Of a stretch of DNA of 64,000 bases, positions 44,461-53,885 are shown in pieces; position 1 is the stretch's first letter; every line of letters begins with the position of its first letter. A model generated the notes under the pieces. That model saw only the letters and a program-made list of their open reading frames with translations. It was not told the origin of the DNA and did not search any database. A program made the position numbers and the translations under genes. Location: positions 1 to 64,000 of the forward strand of contig NZ_JACCBX010000007.1 in the NCBI RefSeq assembly GCF_013409995.1, in the 5' to 3' direction. Source of the DNA: Neobacillus driksii. GTDB lineage: Bacteria > Bacillota > Bacilli > Bacillales > Cytobacillaceae.

Positions 44461-44532
44461 AAATGTTCTCTTGAACTATTAGTTCGTTAAAGATAAAGTA
44501 AAAAGGAAGACCTAAAAAAGCAGGTGGCAACT

Positions 44533-46416
44533 TTGGAAAAACGATATTTTACAATTGGCATGGCAGGACATATAGATCATGGTAAAACTTCATTGACAAA
44601 AGCCTTGACCAATGTGGATACGGACCGATTAAAAGAAGAAAAAGAACGACAAATCTCGATTGAACTCGGATTTGCACCATTATATGAGGATCAGGAAATT
44701 CAAATTTCGGTGATTGACGTTCCAGGACATGAGCGCTTTATTCGGCAAATGATCGCAGGGGTTGCAGGAATTGACCTAGTTGTATTGGTAGTAGCAGCAG
44801 ACGAAGGTGTAATGCCGCAAACACGTGAACATTTGGATATTTTGAAATTCTTAGGCGTGAAAAATGGACTGGTTGCGATCTCAAAAATTGACCGGGTTGA
44901 TGAAGAATTTATTGAGCTTGTGAAAGATGACATTTTAGAAGAACTAAAAGGGAGCGTCTTTGAGGGTGCCCCATTTGTGTTAGTAGACAGCCTATCGAAA
45001 AAGGGTATTGAGGAATTAAAAGATTTAATCATTACAACGCTTAAAAAGCAACAAATGAGAGATGCAAAAGGGGCATTTCGCCTGCCGATTGACCAGGTGT
45101 TTACGGTAAAGGGCCAGGGGACTGTTGTTCGTGGAACGGTCTATGAAGGAAGTGTAGAAGAGGGACAAACGCTTAAAATCATGCCAGAAGGTCTGGAAGT
45201 AAAAGCAAGGCAGATTCAGGTCCATCATAAGCAAGCACAAAAGGCATATGCCGGGCAGCGCACGGCTATCAATCTTTCAGGGGTTTCAAAAGAGGATTTA
45301 GAACGTGGTGATGTTTTGGTTTCGTCAGAGCATTTTATCGTTACAAAGACAGTCGATGTAGCGATACGTGTGGTTGAGGACCTTGAACATATGGTGAAAC
45401 AGAGAATGCCAATCAAGCTCCATATCGGCACGACAGAGGCAATGGGACGTATTGTCTTTTTTGACAGGAATGAGCTTAAACAAGAAAATGGTGAAATATT
45501 ATGTCAGCTTCGTTTGGAGGAGGAAATTCTTACGAAGCGTGGTGACCGCTTTATTTTACGACGTCCAAGTCCGCAAGAAACGATTGGCGGCGGCTGGGTG
45601 ATTGATCCAAGAGGAAATAAATACAGATTCGGAAATCAAACGATTGAAGAGTTGGAGAAGAAAAAAGTAGGATCTCCAAAGGAACGGATTACGGCTGCCA
45701 TATTTGAAGCAAAAAGCTTAACTCTAGGGGAATTAATAAAGCGTACCGCGCTGGATGAAGAAACAATGAATGAGTTTCTAGAAGATGATGATTTTGTTTT
45801 ATACAACGGTAAAGAGTATACACTCAAGATGTTAATCAATTCGATTGAGGAAGACATCTATGACACCCTGCAAGAATTCCATCAAACGCATTCGATGAAA
45901 CTTGGTTTGAATAAGGCTGAGCTTCTGCAGTCCATGCAAAAACGATTCCCAAAATCGCTGCTTGATTTTGTGATTGAAAACGGGATTGCAAATGGCACAT
46001 TTAATCGAAAAGGACAGTTTGTTTCGTTAACAGACTTTGTACCGCATGTACCAAAAAGCTGGCAAAGGCGTACTGAAAACATGCTGAATGAGATTAAGAA
46101 GGATGGGCTAAAAGTTCGTTATTATAAGGATTATTTTTCAGATTCTGGAATACCTGACTCTCTAGAGGCAGATTTAAGACGTTTTCTGGAAGAACAGGAG
46201 TTAGTGGTTCATTTGGACGAGCAATTTGCTTATCACGGGGACGTCTTTACAGAAGCAGTCGAAAAACTTCGAAGTGGTACAGGTGACGAGTTTGAAGTGG
46301 GCAATGCGAAAGAAATCCTAGACCTTTCACGCAAGTATATGATTCCATTTTTAGAAAGATTGGATTCAAAGGGTCTGACAAAACGAGTAGAAAACAAACG
46401 AGTCTGGCAAGAATAA
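44533..46416 (+). CDS. selB: selenocysteine-specific elongation factor SelB
   Basis: A 627-residue translation GTPase that brings selenocysteyl-tRNA to UGA codons marked by a SECIS hairpin. EF-Tu-like part: G1 GHIDHGKT, G3 DVPGHE, G4 SKID. C-terminal part (about 380-627) carries the winged-helix domains that bind SECIS RNA; it is full length. I chose TTG 44533 after AGGTGG over GTG 44524. No selA, selD or tRNA-Sec gene lies in the window, and no gene here appears to use UGA as selenocysteine. Confidence 0.9.
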   Translation: MEKRYFTIGMAGHIDHGKTSLTKALTNVDTDRLKEEKERQISIELGFAPLYEDQEIQISVIDVPGHERFIRQMIAGVAGIDLVVLVVAADEGVMPQTREHLDILKFLGVKNGLVAISKIDRVDEEFIELVKDDILEELKGSVFEGAPFVLVDSLSKKGIEELKDLIITTLKKQQMRDAKGAFRLPIDQVFTVKGQGTVVRGTVYEGSVEEGQTLKIMPEGLEVKARQIQVHHKQAQKAYAGQRTAINLSGVSKEDLERGDVLVSSEHFIVTKTVDVAIRVVEDLEHMVKQRMPIKLHIGTTEAMGRIVFFDRNELKQENGEILCQLRLEEEILTKRGDRFILRRPSPQETIGGGWVIDPRGNKYRFGNQTIEELEKKKVGSPKERITAAIFEAKSLTLGELIKRTALDEETMNEFLEDDDFVLYNGKEYTLKMLINSIEEDIYDTLQEFHQTHSMKLGLNKAELLQSMQKRFPKSLLDFVIENGIANGTFNRKGQFVSLTDFVPHVPKSWQRRTENMLNEIKKDGLKVRYYKDYFSDSGIPDSLEADLRRFLEEQELVVHLDEQFAYHGDVFTEAVEKLRSGTGDEFEVGNAKEILDLSRKYMIPFLERLDSKGLTKRVENKRVWQE

Positions 46417-46422
46417 ATTTGA

Positions 46423-46456
46423 AAAACCTCAATCCGAATTCGCGGATTGAGGTTTT
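46423..46456 (+). terminator. Terminator of selB
   Basis: CCTCAATCCG / CGGATTGAGG (46427-46436 with 46443-46452) flanked by A4 and T4. Confidence 0.9.
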
Positions 46457-46463
46457 ACTTTTT

Positions 46464-46644
46464 GGCTGTGTTAAAGAAAACTATTGATTTTAGAACCTGT
46501 TGATTGGAGCGGAGGGCGCTCGACTCCTGCGGGTGTACGAGCTGAGTGAGACCCCGCATGTCGGGACGACCGAGGAGGCTCACGGGCGAGCCCGCGAACC
46601 GCTCGCGCCTGGAGCGTAAATCAACAGCCTATTTTAACACAGCC
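46464..46644. repeat. MITE-like intergenic repeat, short form (copy B)
   Basis: A 181-bp element with perfect 12-bp terminal inverted repeats GGCTGTGTTAAA / TTTAACACAGCC (46464-46475 with 46633-46644) and inner TGTTGATT / AATCAACA arms. Its GC-rich core matches copy A at 18418-18712. No coding capacity. It ends 5 bp before the terD-type gene stop codon, so it forms that gene's 3' end. Confidence 0.88.
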
Positions 46645-46649
46645 CAATA

Positions 46650-48119
46650 TTATGAAAGAAACTCACCAGGATTTAATCCGAGTTCGCGGCAAATATCGCT
46701 GACCATTTGCATTTCATTGTGGTCAAAATTGCCGTCTGCATAGCCAATTGCAATACAGTAACGAGCCACTAAACGGGCAATTTCAGGCTTCGATCTTATT
46801 TTACCAAGAGCACGAAAAGCTTCCGCTCTTCCAATCATACGATCGGCTTCTATCCGGGATACAAAGTAATTAAATCTCTGAAGGACTTTATTGCTGTCAA
46901 AAACTCGTAATTCTTCGCTAGAATGAATAAATTCAACCATTTTTTGTCGTTCTGTTGCGTCCAAGTAACCGTCTGCCATGGAAACCAATGCACAAGCCGC
47001 AACGACTGCTTCTAATACATCCTGACTTTTGTAACGATTAAATAATTCCTGCGCTTTTCTTTTTGATTGATTTGCCCATTCTGCATAGTCCGTTTGATTC
47101 GGTGACCATGAGTTGCCGCAACTATTACAAGTAAATTTCAACTGATTCTTTCCAATAAATCCACCAAGTAATCCAACAGGTCCGAGAATTAAACCGCCAA
47201 TCGCTGCTTTGCCCAAACCAAATCCCTTTTGTCCAGTACGAACATTAGTTGAACTACAGCGTGGACAATGAATATCGTCTCCATATGTACGATGGGTGCT
47301 ACCGTGTGAGGTTTGGGTTGGATATCCAAAAGCCGGCTGTTGTGAATAGGATGATTCCGGCTGTAAATGGATTCGCTCGTGCTGTTGGTTTTGCTGATAT
47401 GGGTTAGAACCGTATGAGTTTTGATTGTTAAATTGATTTTGATTGTATGAATTTTGGTTATTGTATTGGTTCTGATTATTATATTGATTTTGATTGTTGT
47501 TAAATAAATTTTGTTGATCGGGCGGTGTGTTTGCTGGTGTAGGGTCATCCACACTTACCCCGAAATTGCGGCATAAGGCAGCTAGTCCACCTTGAAAACC
47601 GCTCGCAATCGCATTAAATTTCCATTCTCCGTTATGGCGGTATAGTTCCGCAGCAACAATTGCCGTTTCTACAGTAAAATCTCTGCCAAGGTTAAAACGA
47701 AGTAGTTCCTCATTTGTTTGTTCATTGAAAATACGTACGTATGAATTAGAGATTTGTCCAAAATCCTGCTGCTTCATTTGAGCGTCATGAATCGTAATGG
47801 TAAATGCAATTCGATGGATATGGCTTGGCACTCTTTGTAAATCAATTCTGATTTGTTCGTCATCCCGTTCGCCAGCGCCACTTCGGTTATCACCGCTGTA
47901 ATTAATCGAGCCATTACCGCCAGATGGATTATTATAAAAAATAAAATCCTGGTCGCTTTGAACCTTTCCAGAAGCTCCTAATAAAAAGGTGGAGGCATCT
48001 AAATCAAAGTTAGAACCATTATGTGCAATATCCCAACCTAAACCCACGACCACATTTTGCAGACCAGGATGTGACTTTGTTAAATCAACTTTTTGACCTT
48101 TACTAAGCGTAACTCCCAA
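46650..48119 (-). CDS. TerD / zinc-ribbon / TerB fusion protein
   Basis: A 489-residue multidomain protein. Residues 1-190 are a TerD domain (VVVGLGWD, NFDLDAS, FTVETAIVAAELYR). Residues about 200-250 are an Asn/Gln-rich low-complexity stretch with repeated NQNQYNNQ units. Then two CxxC pairs (CPRC, CNSC) form a zinc ribbon around a Gly-rich hydrophobic hairpin. Residues about 350-489 are a TerB-like helical domain (VSMADGYLDATERQ, IGYADGNFDHNE). Ter domains bind Ca2+/metals and appear in tellurite and phage-resistance contexts. TTG start after AAGGAGTGG. No other ter genes nearby. Confidence 0.85.
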   Translation of the reverse strand: MGVTLSKGQKVDLTKSHPGLQNVVVGLGWDIAHNGSNFDLDASTFLLGASGKVQSDQDFIFYNNPSGGNGSINYSGDNRSGAGERDDEQIRIDLQRVPSHIHRIAFTITIHDAQMKQQDFGQISNSYVRIFNEQTNEELLRFNLGRDFTVETAIVAAELYRHNGEWKFNAIASGFQGGLAALCRNFGVSVDDPTPANTPPDQQNLFNNNQNQYNNQNQYNNQNSYNQNQFNNQNSYGSNPYQQNQQHERIHLQPESSYSQQPAFGYPTQTSHGSTHRTYGDDIHCPRCSSTNVRTGQKGFGLGKAAIGGLILGPVGLLGGFIGKNQLKFTCNSCGNSWSPNQTDYAEWANQSKRKAQELFNRYKSQDVLEAVVAACALVSMADGYLDATERQKMVEFIHSSEELRVFDSNKVLQRFNYFVSRIEADRMIGRAEAFRALGKIRSKPEIARLVARYCIAIGYADGNFDHNEMQMVSDICRELGLNPGEFLS

Positions 48120-48353
48120 ATCGTTCCACTCCTTATCAAGTTTAGTATCCTATATTCATTTATAAATCTAATTATGTAGAAAAGTGAACTTACTTTCAAT
48201 TCTATCACTTACTATAACACTACGAGGTAAGGGGAGATAAAGTTTCAAATTTATCATTTTTCCTTTATTTATATTTCAAGTCCTAAAAAGAGCACCAAGA
48301 ATTGAACGTTATCTTCGGCAAGAACGATTTTGAAATAATATTTTATAAAAAAT

Positions 48354-48394
48354 TTGAAAAAAATAGAATAATAATTTATAATTTTAAGAAAATT
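48354..48394 (+). promoter_or_regulatory. dppA promoter overlapped by a CodY box
   Basis: -35 TTGAAA (48354-48359), 17-bp spacer, -10 TATAAT (48377-48382). The 15-base AATTTTAAGAAAATT at 48380-48394 matches the CodY consensus AATTTTCWGAAAATT at 14 of 15 positions and overlaps the -10. In B. subtilis dpp is a known CodY target. The rest of 48120-48353 is AT-rich, with no gene seen. Confidence 0.8.
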
Positions 48395-48419
48395 AAGTAT
48401 TTTAAATAGGAGGTCTAAG

Positions 48420-49244
48420 ATGAAGTTATATGTATCCGTAGATATGGAAGGAATAACAGGTCTTGTTGACCATACCCATGTTGATTCCAACAAGCATAAT
48501 TATGAACGGAGCCGAATCATCATGACTGATGAGGCTAACCATGTGGTAACGACAGCTTTTGAGCAAAAGTGGAAGGAGGTAGTTGTGAACGACAGCCACT
48601 CAAAAATGAATAACCTGTTAATTGAAAGGCTGCATCCTGAAACACAACTTATTACTGGTGACGTGAAGCCCTTTTCGATGGTTCAAGGCTTGGATGATAC
48701 GTATGATGGGGCAATCTTTGTAGGTTACCATGCCCGTGCTTCTTTAAAAGGAGTCATGTCTCATTCAATGATTTTTGGAGTACGGAATATGTACATTAAT
48801 GATGTCACTGTTGGAGAATTAGGGTTTAATGCCTATGTTGCTGGATATTTTGATGTACCGGTGTTAATGGTAGCTGGTGATGATGGCGCGGCAATTGAGG
48901 CAGAGAAGCTTATTCCAAATGTTACAACCGCTATCGTAAAAGAGACGATTTCACGGTCCGCTGCAAAATCTTTAACACCTGTAAAGGCAGGACAACTTCT
49001 CCGCGAAAAAACAGCTTTTGCATTGAAAAATAAAGAAACTGTAAAACCACTTACGCCTCCTGACCGTCCAATGCTTGGAATTGAATTTGCTAACTATGGC
49101 CAAGCAGAGTGGGCAAATTTAATGCCAGGAACAGAAATCGTACCTGGAACAACGATTGTACGTTTTCAGGCAAAAAATATATTGGAAGCGTATCAAGCAA
49201 TGCTTGTCATGACTGAATTAGCGATGAGAACTACATTCTGTTAA
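48420..49244 (+). CDS. dppA: D-aminopeptidase DppA (M55)
   Basis: A 274-residue zinc peptidase that releases N-terminal D-amino acids (D-Ala-D-Ala, D-Ala-Gly-Gly). All catalytic and zinc residues of the B. subtilis enzyme are at the same numbers: Asp8, Glu10, His60, His104, His115 and Glu133. Same length. Cytoplasmic decamer in the family. AGGAGG precedes the ATG. First gene of the dpp operon. Confidence 0.96.
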   Translation: MKLYVSVDMEGITGLVDHTHVDSNKHNYERSRIIMTDEANHVVTTAFEQKWKEVVVNDSHSKMNNLLIERLHPETQLITGDVKPFSMVQGLDDTYDGAIFVGYHARASLKGVMSHSMIFGVRNMYINDVTVGELGFNAYVAGYFDVPVLMVAGDDGAAIEAEKLIPNVTTAIVKETISRSAAKSLTPVKAGQLLREKTAFALKNKETVKPLTPPDRPMLGIEFANYGQAEWANLMPGTEIVPGTTIVRFQAKNILEAYQAMLVMTELAMRTTFC

Positions 49245-49257
49245 GAGAGGACAAAGC

Positions 49258-50190
49258 ATGAATACATACTTTATCAAACGATTTATCGCCATGATTATTA
49301 CTCTTTGGCTCATTATTAGCGGGACATTCTTCTTAATGCACTCGGTGCCGGGATCACCATTTAATGAAGAAAGAACAACGAATGAAGCCATTCAAAAAAA
49401 CCTCGAAGCTTATTATCATCTAGACGAACCTCTCTTAGTCCAATATGGAAACTACTTATCAGCTCTACTACACCTAGACCTTGGTCCATCAATCAAAAAA
49501 TCATCACAGACTGTTAATGAAATGCTGGGAAGGGGATTTCCGGTTAGTTTTGAACTAGGATTTTATACTCTTATCCTCGCGGTCATTTCTGGCCTTACAC
49601 TCGGTATTATTGCCGCACTTCGACATAATAGAATAATTGATTATCTTTCGATGAGTATTGCTGTCCTAGGGATATCGATTCCAAACTTTGTAATGGCAAC
49701 ATTTTTGATTGAACAATTAGCTGTTAATTTTCCACTATTTCCGGTTGCAACCTGGACAAGCCCAAAACATATGGTATTGCCAATTTTAGCTTTGGCCACA
49801 GGTCCAATGGCGATTATAGCGAGGTTAACACGTTCAAGTATGCTTGAAGTTTTAACACAGGATTATATAAGGACTGCAAAATCTAAAGGGTTATCACCAG
49901 TTAAAATTGTTTTTAAACATGCTTTAAGAAATGCTCTTCTCCCTGTAGTGACTGTCTTAGGTTCATTGGCAGCAAGTATTTTAACGGGGACGTTTGTCAT
50001 TGAGAAAATTTTTGCAATTCCAGGGATGGGCAAATATTTTGTTGATAGTATCAATAACCGTGATTTTCCGGTCATAATGGGTACCACCGTTTTTTATAGT
50101 GCTATCTTGATTCTGATGCTTTTTTTGGTTGATTCTGCATACGGAGTATTAGACCCTAGGATCAAGCTCCACAAAAAGGAGGCGAAGTAA
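49258..50190 (+). CDS. dppB: dipeptide ABC transporter permease DppB
   Basis: A 310-residue membrane permease with six transmembrane segments and the EAA loop (about 200-225, RTAKSKGLSPVKIVFKHALRNA) that contacts the ATPases. It pairs with DppC to form the channel. AGAGAGG precedes the ATG; 13 bp from dppA. Confidence 0.94.
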   Translation: MNTYFIKRFIAMIITLWLIISGTFFLMHSVPGSPFNEERTTNEAIQKNLEAYYHLDEPLLVQYGNYLSALLHLDLGPSIKKSSQTVNEMLGRGFPVSFELGFYTLILAVISGLTLGIIAALRHNRIIDYLSMSIAVLGISIPNFVMATFLIEQLAVNFPLFPVATWTSPKHMVLPILALATGPMAIIARLTRSSMLEVLTQDYIRTAKSKGLSPVKIVFKHALRNALLPVVTVLGSLAASILTGTFVIEKIFAIPGMGKYFVDSINNRDFPVIMGTTVFYSAILILMLFLVDSAYGVLDPRIKLHKKEAK

Positions 50191-51144
50191 ATGGAACTGC
50201 GTAAACAGGAAGAACAGAATATTTCGCCTGGTATTCCTGATGAATGGTTTGTCCCCAAGGTACAAAATCAATCAGAAGCAGAAGCTGTCGTAAGACCAAG
50301 CTTGTCGTATTGGAAAGATTCGTGGTACCGGCTATTAAAAAATAAACTTGCCATAGCAGGGATGGCGTTTTTGATATTGTTAGCACTATTCGCCATTTTT
50401 GGTCCAATTATTTCACCTCACTCGGTAGAAACACAAAAGTTAACCTCTCAAAATTTGCCGCCATCGGGTGAATATTGGTTTGGAACAGATGATTTAGGAA
50501 GAGATGTATTTACACGAACAGCATATGGTGCCCGTATCTCTCTATTTGTTGGTTTAGTTGCCGCGCTAATTGACTTTATTATTGGTGTTGTTTATGGAGG
50601 GTTTGCTGGTTACAAAGGTGGAAAAACCGATAATCTGATGATGAGGTTCGTGGAGATTTTGTATGGTCTCCCTTATTTACTGGTTGTTATTTTAGTCATG
50701 GTAGTGATTGGTCCAGGGCTAACAACGATCATCCTAGCTCTGTCGATAACCGGATGGGTTGGTATGGCGAGAATTGTCCGCGGACAAGTCTTACAAATTA
50801 AAAACTATGAATTTGTATTGGCATCCAAAACGTTTGGAACGAAAACAGGAAGGATTATTCGCAAGAATCTTTTACCAAATACAATGGGACCCATCATTGT
50901 CCAAATGACACTTACGATTCCATCAGCTATATTTGCAGAAGCGTTTTTAAGTTTTATCGGCCTTGGTATTCAAGCACCGCATGCAAGCTGGGGAGTCATG
51001 GCCAATGATGGTTTGTCTACCATTCTATCAGGATACTGGTGGCGATTGTTTTTTCCAACCCTTTTTATTTCTTTAACAATGTTTGCATTTAATGTTTTGG
51101 GTGATGGGCTGCAGGATGCTCTTGATCCGAAGCTAAGGAGGTAA
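50191..51144 (+). CDS. dppC: dipeptide ABC transporter permease DppC
   Basis: A 317-residue permease, second half of the channel. N-terminal cytoplasmic extension, OppC-type N-domain (WYRLLKNKLAIAGMAFL), GTDDLGRDVFTR, and an EAA motif (ASKTFGTKTGRIIRKNLLPN). The ATG follows the dppB stop codon directly, with AGGAGG inside dppB: tightly coupled. Confidence 0.94.
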   Translation: MELRKQEEQNISPGIPDEWFVPKVQNQSEAEAVVRPSLSYWKDSWYRLLKNKLAIAGMAFLILLALFAIFGPIISPHSVETQKLTSQNLPPSGEYWFGTDDLGRDVFTRTAYGARISLFVGLVAALIDFIIGVVYGGFAGYKGGKTDNLMMRFVEILYGLPYLLVVILVMVVIGPGLTTIILALSITGWVGMARIVRGQVLQIKNYEFVLASKTFGTKTGRIIRKNLLPNTMGPIIVQMTLTIPSAIFAEAFLSFIGLGIQAPHASWGVMANDGLSTILSGYWWRLFFPTLFISLTMFAFNVLGDGLQDALDPKLRR

Positions 51145-51148
51145 CATC

Positions 51149-52153
51149 ATGGAAAAAATTCTTCAGGTTAAAGACCTTCAAGTGGCCTTTTCCACGTACG
51201 GCGGTGAGGTCCAAGCCGTTCGCGGGGTCAGCTTTGATCTACATAAAGGGGAGACGCTGGCCATTGTCGGTGAATCCGGCTGTGGGAAAAGTGTAACCTC
51301 CCAAAGTATCATGAGATTGATTCCTGAACCGCCAGGAAGAATTGTAGGTGGAGAAATTCTTTTTAATAATATGGATTTAATTAAGTTAAAAGAGCCTGAA
51401 CTGCGGAAAATTCGTGGTGCAAATATATCCATGATTTTTCAGGACCCCATGACTGCTTTAAATCCAACCCTTACCATTGGTGAGCAAATTATGGAAGGAA
51501 TTATGGAACATGAAAAGATATCAAGGGCCGAGGCCAAAATGGCCGCGGTTGAAATGCTCCAGCTCGTTGGTATTCCAAGCCCTGAAGCACGTTTAAAACA
51601 GTACCCTCATCAGTTTAGCGGCGGGATGCGCCAGCGGATTGTGATTGCGATGGCGCTTGTGTGCAGTCCTGACGTGTTAATTGCAGATGAACCAACGACT
51701 GCTCTAGATGTAACGATACAGGCACAAATATTGGAATTGTTCCGTGATATACAGAAAAAAACAGGTGTCTCCATTATTTTAATCACGCATGATTTAGGAG
51801 TAGTGGCCCAAGTTGCCGATCGAGTGGCAGTTATGTATGCAGGTAAGATTGTGGAAATAGGAAGCCGGAGGGAAATCTTCTATCGCCCTCAGCATCCTTA
51901 CACGATTGGACTGCTTCAATCTGTACCACGATTGGATATTGAAAAGGCTGAGCTGGTCCCAATATCAGGAACACCACCTGACTTATTTTCACCACCGGTA
52001 GGCTGTGCGTTTGCTGCACGCTGTAAGTATTCAATGGAAGTGTGTGAACGAGTGTATCCGGTTCAATCCTCACTAAGCAATATCCACCATGTGGATTGCT
52101 GGCTGCAGGACGAACGCGCAAAAAAATTGGTTTCAACGTTTGTAAAAATATAA
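51149..52153 (+). CDS. dppD: dipeptide ABC transporter ATPase DppD
   Basis: A 334-residue ABC ATPase. Walker A GESGCGKS, signature FSGGMRQR, Walker B VLIADEPTT, and the C-terminal oligopeptide domain with the Cys-rich FeS-type motif (CAFAARCKYSMEVC ... C). It powers import through DppBC, probably as a pair with the YkfD ATPase encoded later. Four bp from dppC. Confidence 0.94.
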   Translation: MEKILQVKDLQVAFSTYGGEVQAVRGVSFDLHKGETLAIVGESGCGKSVTSQSIMRLIPEPPGRIVGGEILFNNMDLIKLKEPELRKIRGANISMIFQDPMTALNPTLTIGEQIMEGIMEHEKISRAEAKMAAVEMLQLVGIPSPEARLKQYPHQFSGGMRQRIVIAMALVCSPDVLIADEPTTALDVTIQAQILELFRDIQKKTGVSIILITHDLGVVAQVADRVAVMYAGKIVEIGSRREIFYRPQHPYTIGLLQSVPRLDIEKAELVPISGTPPDLFSPPVGCAFAARCKYSMEVCERVYPVQSSLSNIHHVDCWLQDERAKKLVSTFVKI

Positions 52154-52176
52154 AACACTTATTTAGGGGGAAGAAG

Positions 52177-53808
52177 ATGAAGAAATTTATTACGATGTTG
52201 GTCTCTTTCATGTTGTTATTTGCTTTAGCAGCATGTACAGCAAATAGCGATGCTGGTAGCGAACCAAAGGATGATGGAAATGGTGATTCGAAGGAAAAGA
52301 CCGAAAAAGTCCTCTATCTTAATAACGGACAAGAACCTACCTCCTTTGACCCGCCAATCGGTTTTGATGCAGTATCATGGAATGCTTTAAACAATATCAT
52401 GGAAGGATTAACCCGTTTAGACGAAAATCACCAGCCAAAAGCTGCTACAGCCGAAAAATGGGATGTATCAGAGGATGGCAAAACCTATACCTTCCACATC
52501 CGTGAAGATGCAAAGTGGTCTAATGGTGATGATTTAACAGCAGATGACTTTGTATTTGCCTGGAAACGGCTATTGGATCCAAAAACAGGTTCTGGCGCAG
52601 CTTTTTTAGGCTATTTTATTGAAGGCGGAGAAGCCTTTAATACAGAAAAAGGAACAGCAGACGATGTGAAAGTAAAGGCAGTAGATAAGAAGACATTTGA
52701 AGTCACACTTACTAGTCCTCAGGCTTATTTCTTAAGCGTTATTGCAAACCCAGCGTTTTTTCCAATCAACGAAAAAGTAGCAACTGAGAATCCAGAATGG
52801 TTTTCTGAAGCAGATTCTTTCGTTGGTAATGGTCCATTTACCTTATCAGAATGGAACCATGACAGTGATTTCACAATGGTGAAGAATGACAAATACTGGG
52901 ATGCCAAAAATGTAAAATTGGATAAAATCCATTGGGCTATGGTTGATGATACCAATACGGAATATCAAATGTTCAAGACTGGTGAGCTTGATAGCTCTGA
53001 TGTTCCTGCGGATTTAGCAGAATCATTGTTTAAAGAAGGCGACGTGAAAGTAGAGGACCAAGCAGGTGAATATTTCTATCGTTTTAATGTAACGATGGAA
53101 CCTTTCCAAAATGTTAATATCCGTAAAGCATTTGCGATGGCGGTTGACCAAAAGCAAATTGTAGAACTTGTTACCAAAAATAAAGAAAAGCCTGCTTATG
53201 GTTTTGTTTCATATGGCTTTAAGGATGCAGCCGGTAAGGACTTCCGTGAAGCGAATGGTGATTTGCTTAAAACGAATGTAGCAGAAGCGAAAGAGCTGTT
53301 AAAAAAGGGAATGGAAGAAGAGGGATACTCAACACTTCCTGAAGTTACTCTGACGTATAATACATTAGATTCACACAAGAAAATTGCTGAAGCCCTGCAG
53401 CAAATGTTTAAAGAAAATTTAGGTGTTGACGTAAAACTTGCGAATATGGAATCGAATGTATTTGCAACAGATCAAAAAGCATTAAAATTCCAGCTGTCCC
53501 GCAGCTCATTCCTTGCAGACTATGCAGATCCAATCAACTTTGTGGAAAACTTCCAAACTGGACATTCGATGAATCGTACCGGCTGGAGCAATGCTGAATT
53601 TGATCAATTGGTGAAGAATGCAAAAAATGAATCAGATGAAAAGAAACGTTTTGACTTGATGTACAAAGCCGAAAAGATTCTCTTTGAAGAGGCACCGATC
53701 ATTCCAATCCACTTCTATAACCAAGTCTATTTACAGAATGAAAGTGTAACAGGCATTGTCCGTCATCCAGTAGGATATTTAGAATTAAAGTCCGCTGATA
53801 AAAAGTAA
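52177..53808 (+). CDS. dppE: dipeptide-binding lipoprotein DppE
   Basis: A 543-residue extracellular solute-binding protein (SBP family 5). Lipoprotein signal with LAAC lipobox, lipid-modified Cys20, followed by a short Asp/Ser/Gly/Lys-rich linker. It captures dipeptides and murein peptides such as L-Ala-D-Glu-mDap. I chose ATG 52177 after AGGGGG; the frame is open to 52096 but without a signal sequence. A hairpin follows. Confidence 0.94.
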   Translation: MKKFITMLVSFMLLFALAACTANSDAGSEPKDDGNGDSKEKTEKVLYLNNGQEPTSFDPPIGFDAVSWNALNNIMEGLTRLDENHQPKAATAEKWDVSEDGKTYTFHIREDAKWSNGDDLTADDFVFAWKRLLDPKTGSGAAFLGYFIEGGEAFNTEKGTADDVKVKAVDKKTFEVTLTSPQAYFLSVIANPAFFPINEKVATENPEWFSEADSFVGNGPFTLSEWNHDSDFTMVKNDKYWDAKNVKLDKIHWAMVDDTNTEYQMFKTGELDSSDVPADLAESLFKEGDVKVEDQAGEYFYRFNVTMEPFQNVNIRKAFAMAVDQKQIVELVTKNKEKPAYGFVSYGFKDAAGKDFREANGDLLKTNVAEAKELLKKGMEEEGYSTLPEVTLTYNTLDSHKKIAEALQQMFKENLGVDVKLANMESNVFATDQKALKFQLSRSSFLADYADPINFVENFQTGHSMNRTGWSNAEFDQLVKNAKNESDEKKRFDLMYKAEKILFEEAPIIPIHFYNQVYLQNESVTGIVRHPVGYLELKSADKK

Positions 53809-53814
53809 ATTAGG

Positions 53815-53842
53815 AAAGGGATGTTCGCTGAACATCCCTTTT
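53815..53842 (+). terminator. Internal terminator between dppE and ykfA
   Basis: Perfect 12-bp stem AAAGGGATGTTC / GAACATCCCTTT with GCT loop but only four T. It marks the dpp/ykf operon boundary known in B. subtilis and may let part of the transcription through. Confidence 0.75.
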
Positions 53843-53885
53843 GTCCTAAAATACTAGACTGATAGGTGTGAGAAAGGGTGTTCTA

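Noticed and set aside
47189-47554. 121-residue Ile/Thr/Asn-rich minus-strand frame inside the TerD-TerB gene
   Set aside because: It is the shifted frame of the Asn/Gln-rich repeat region, not a gene.
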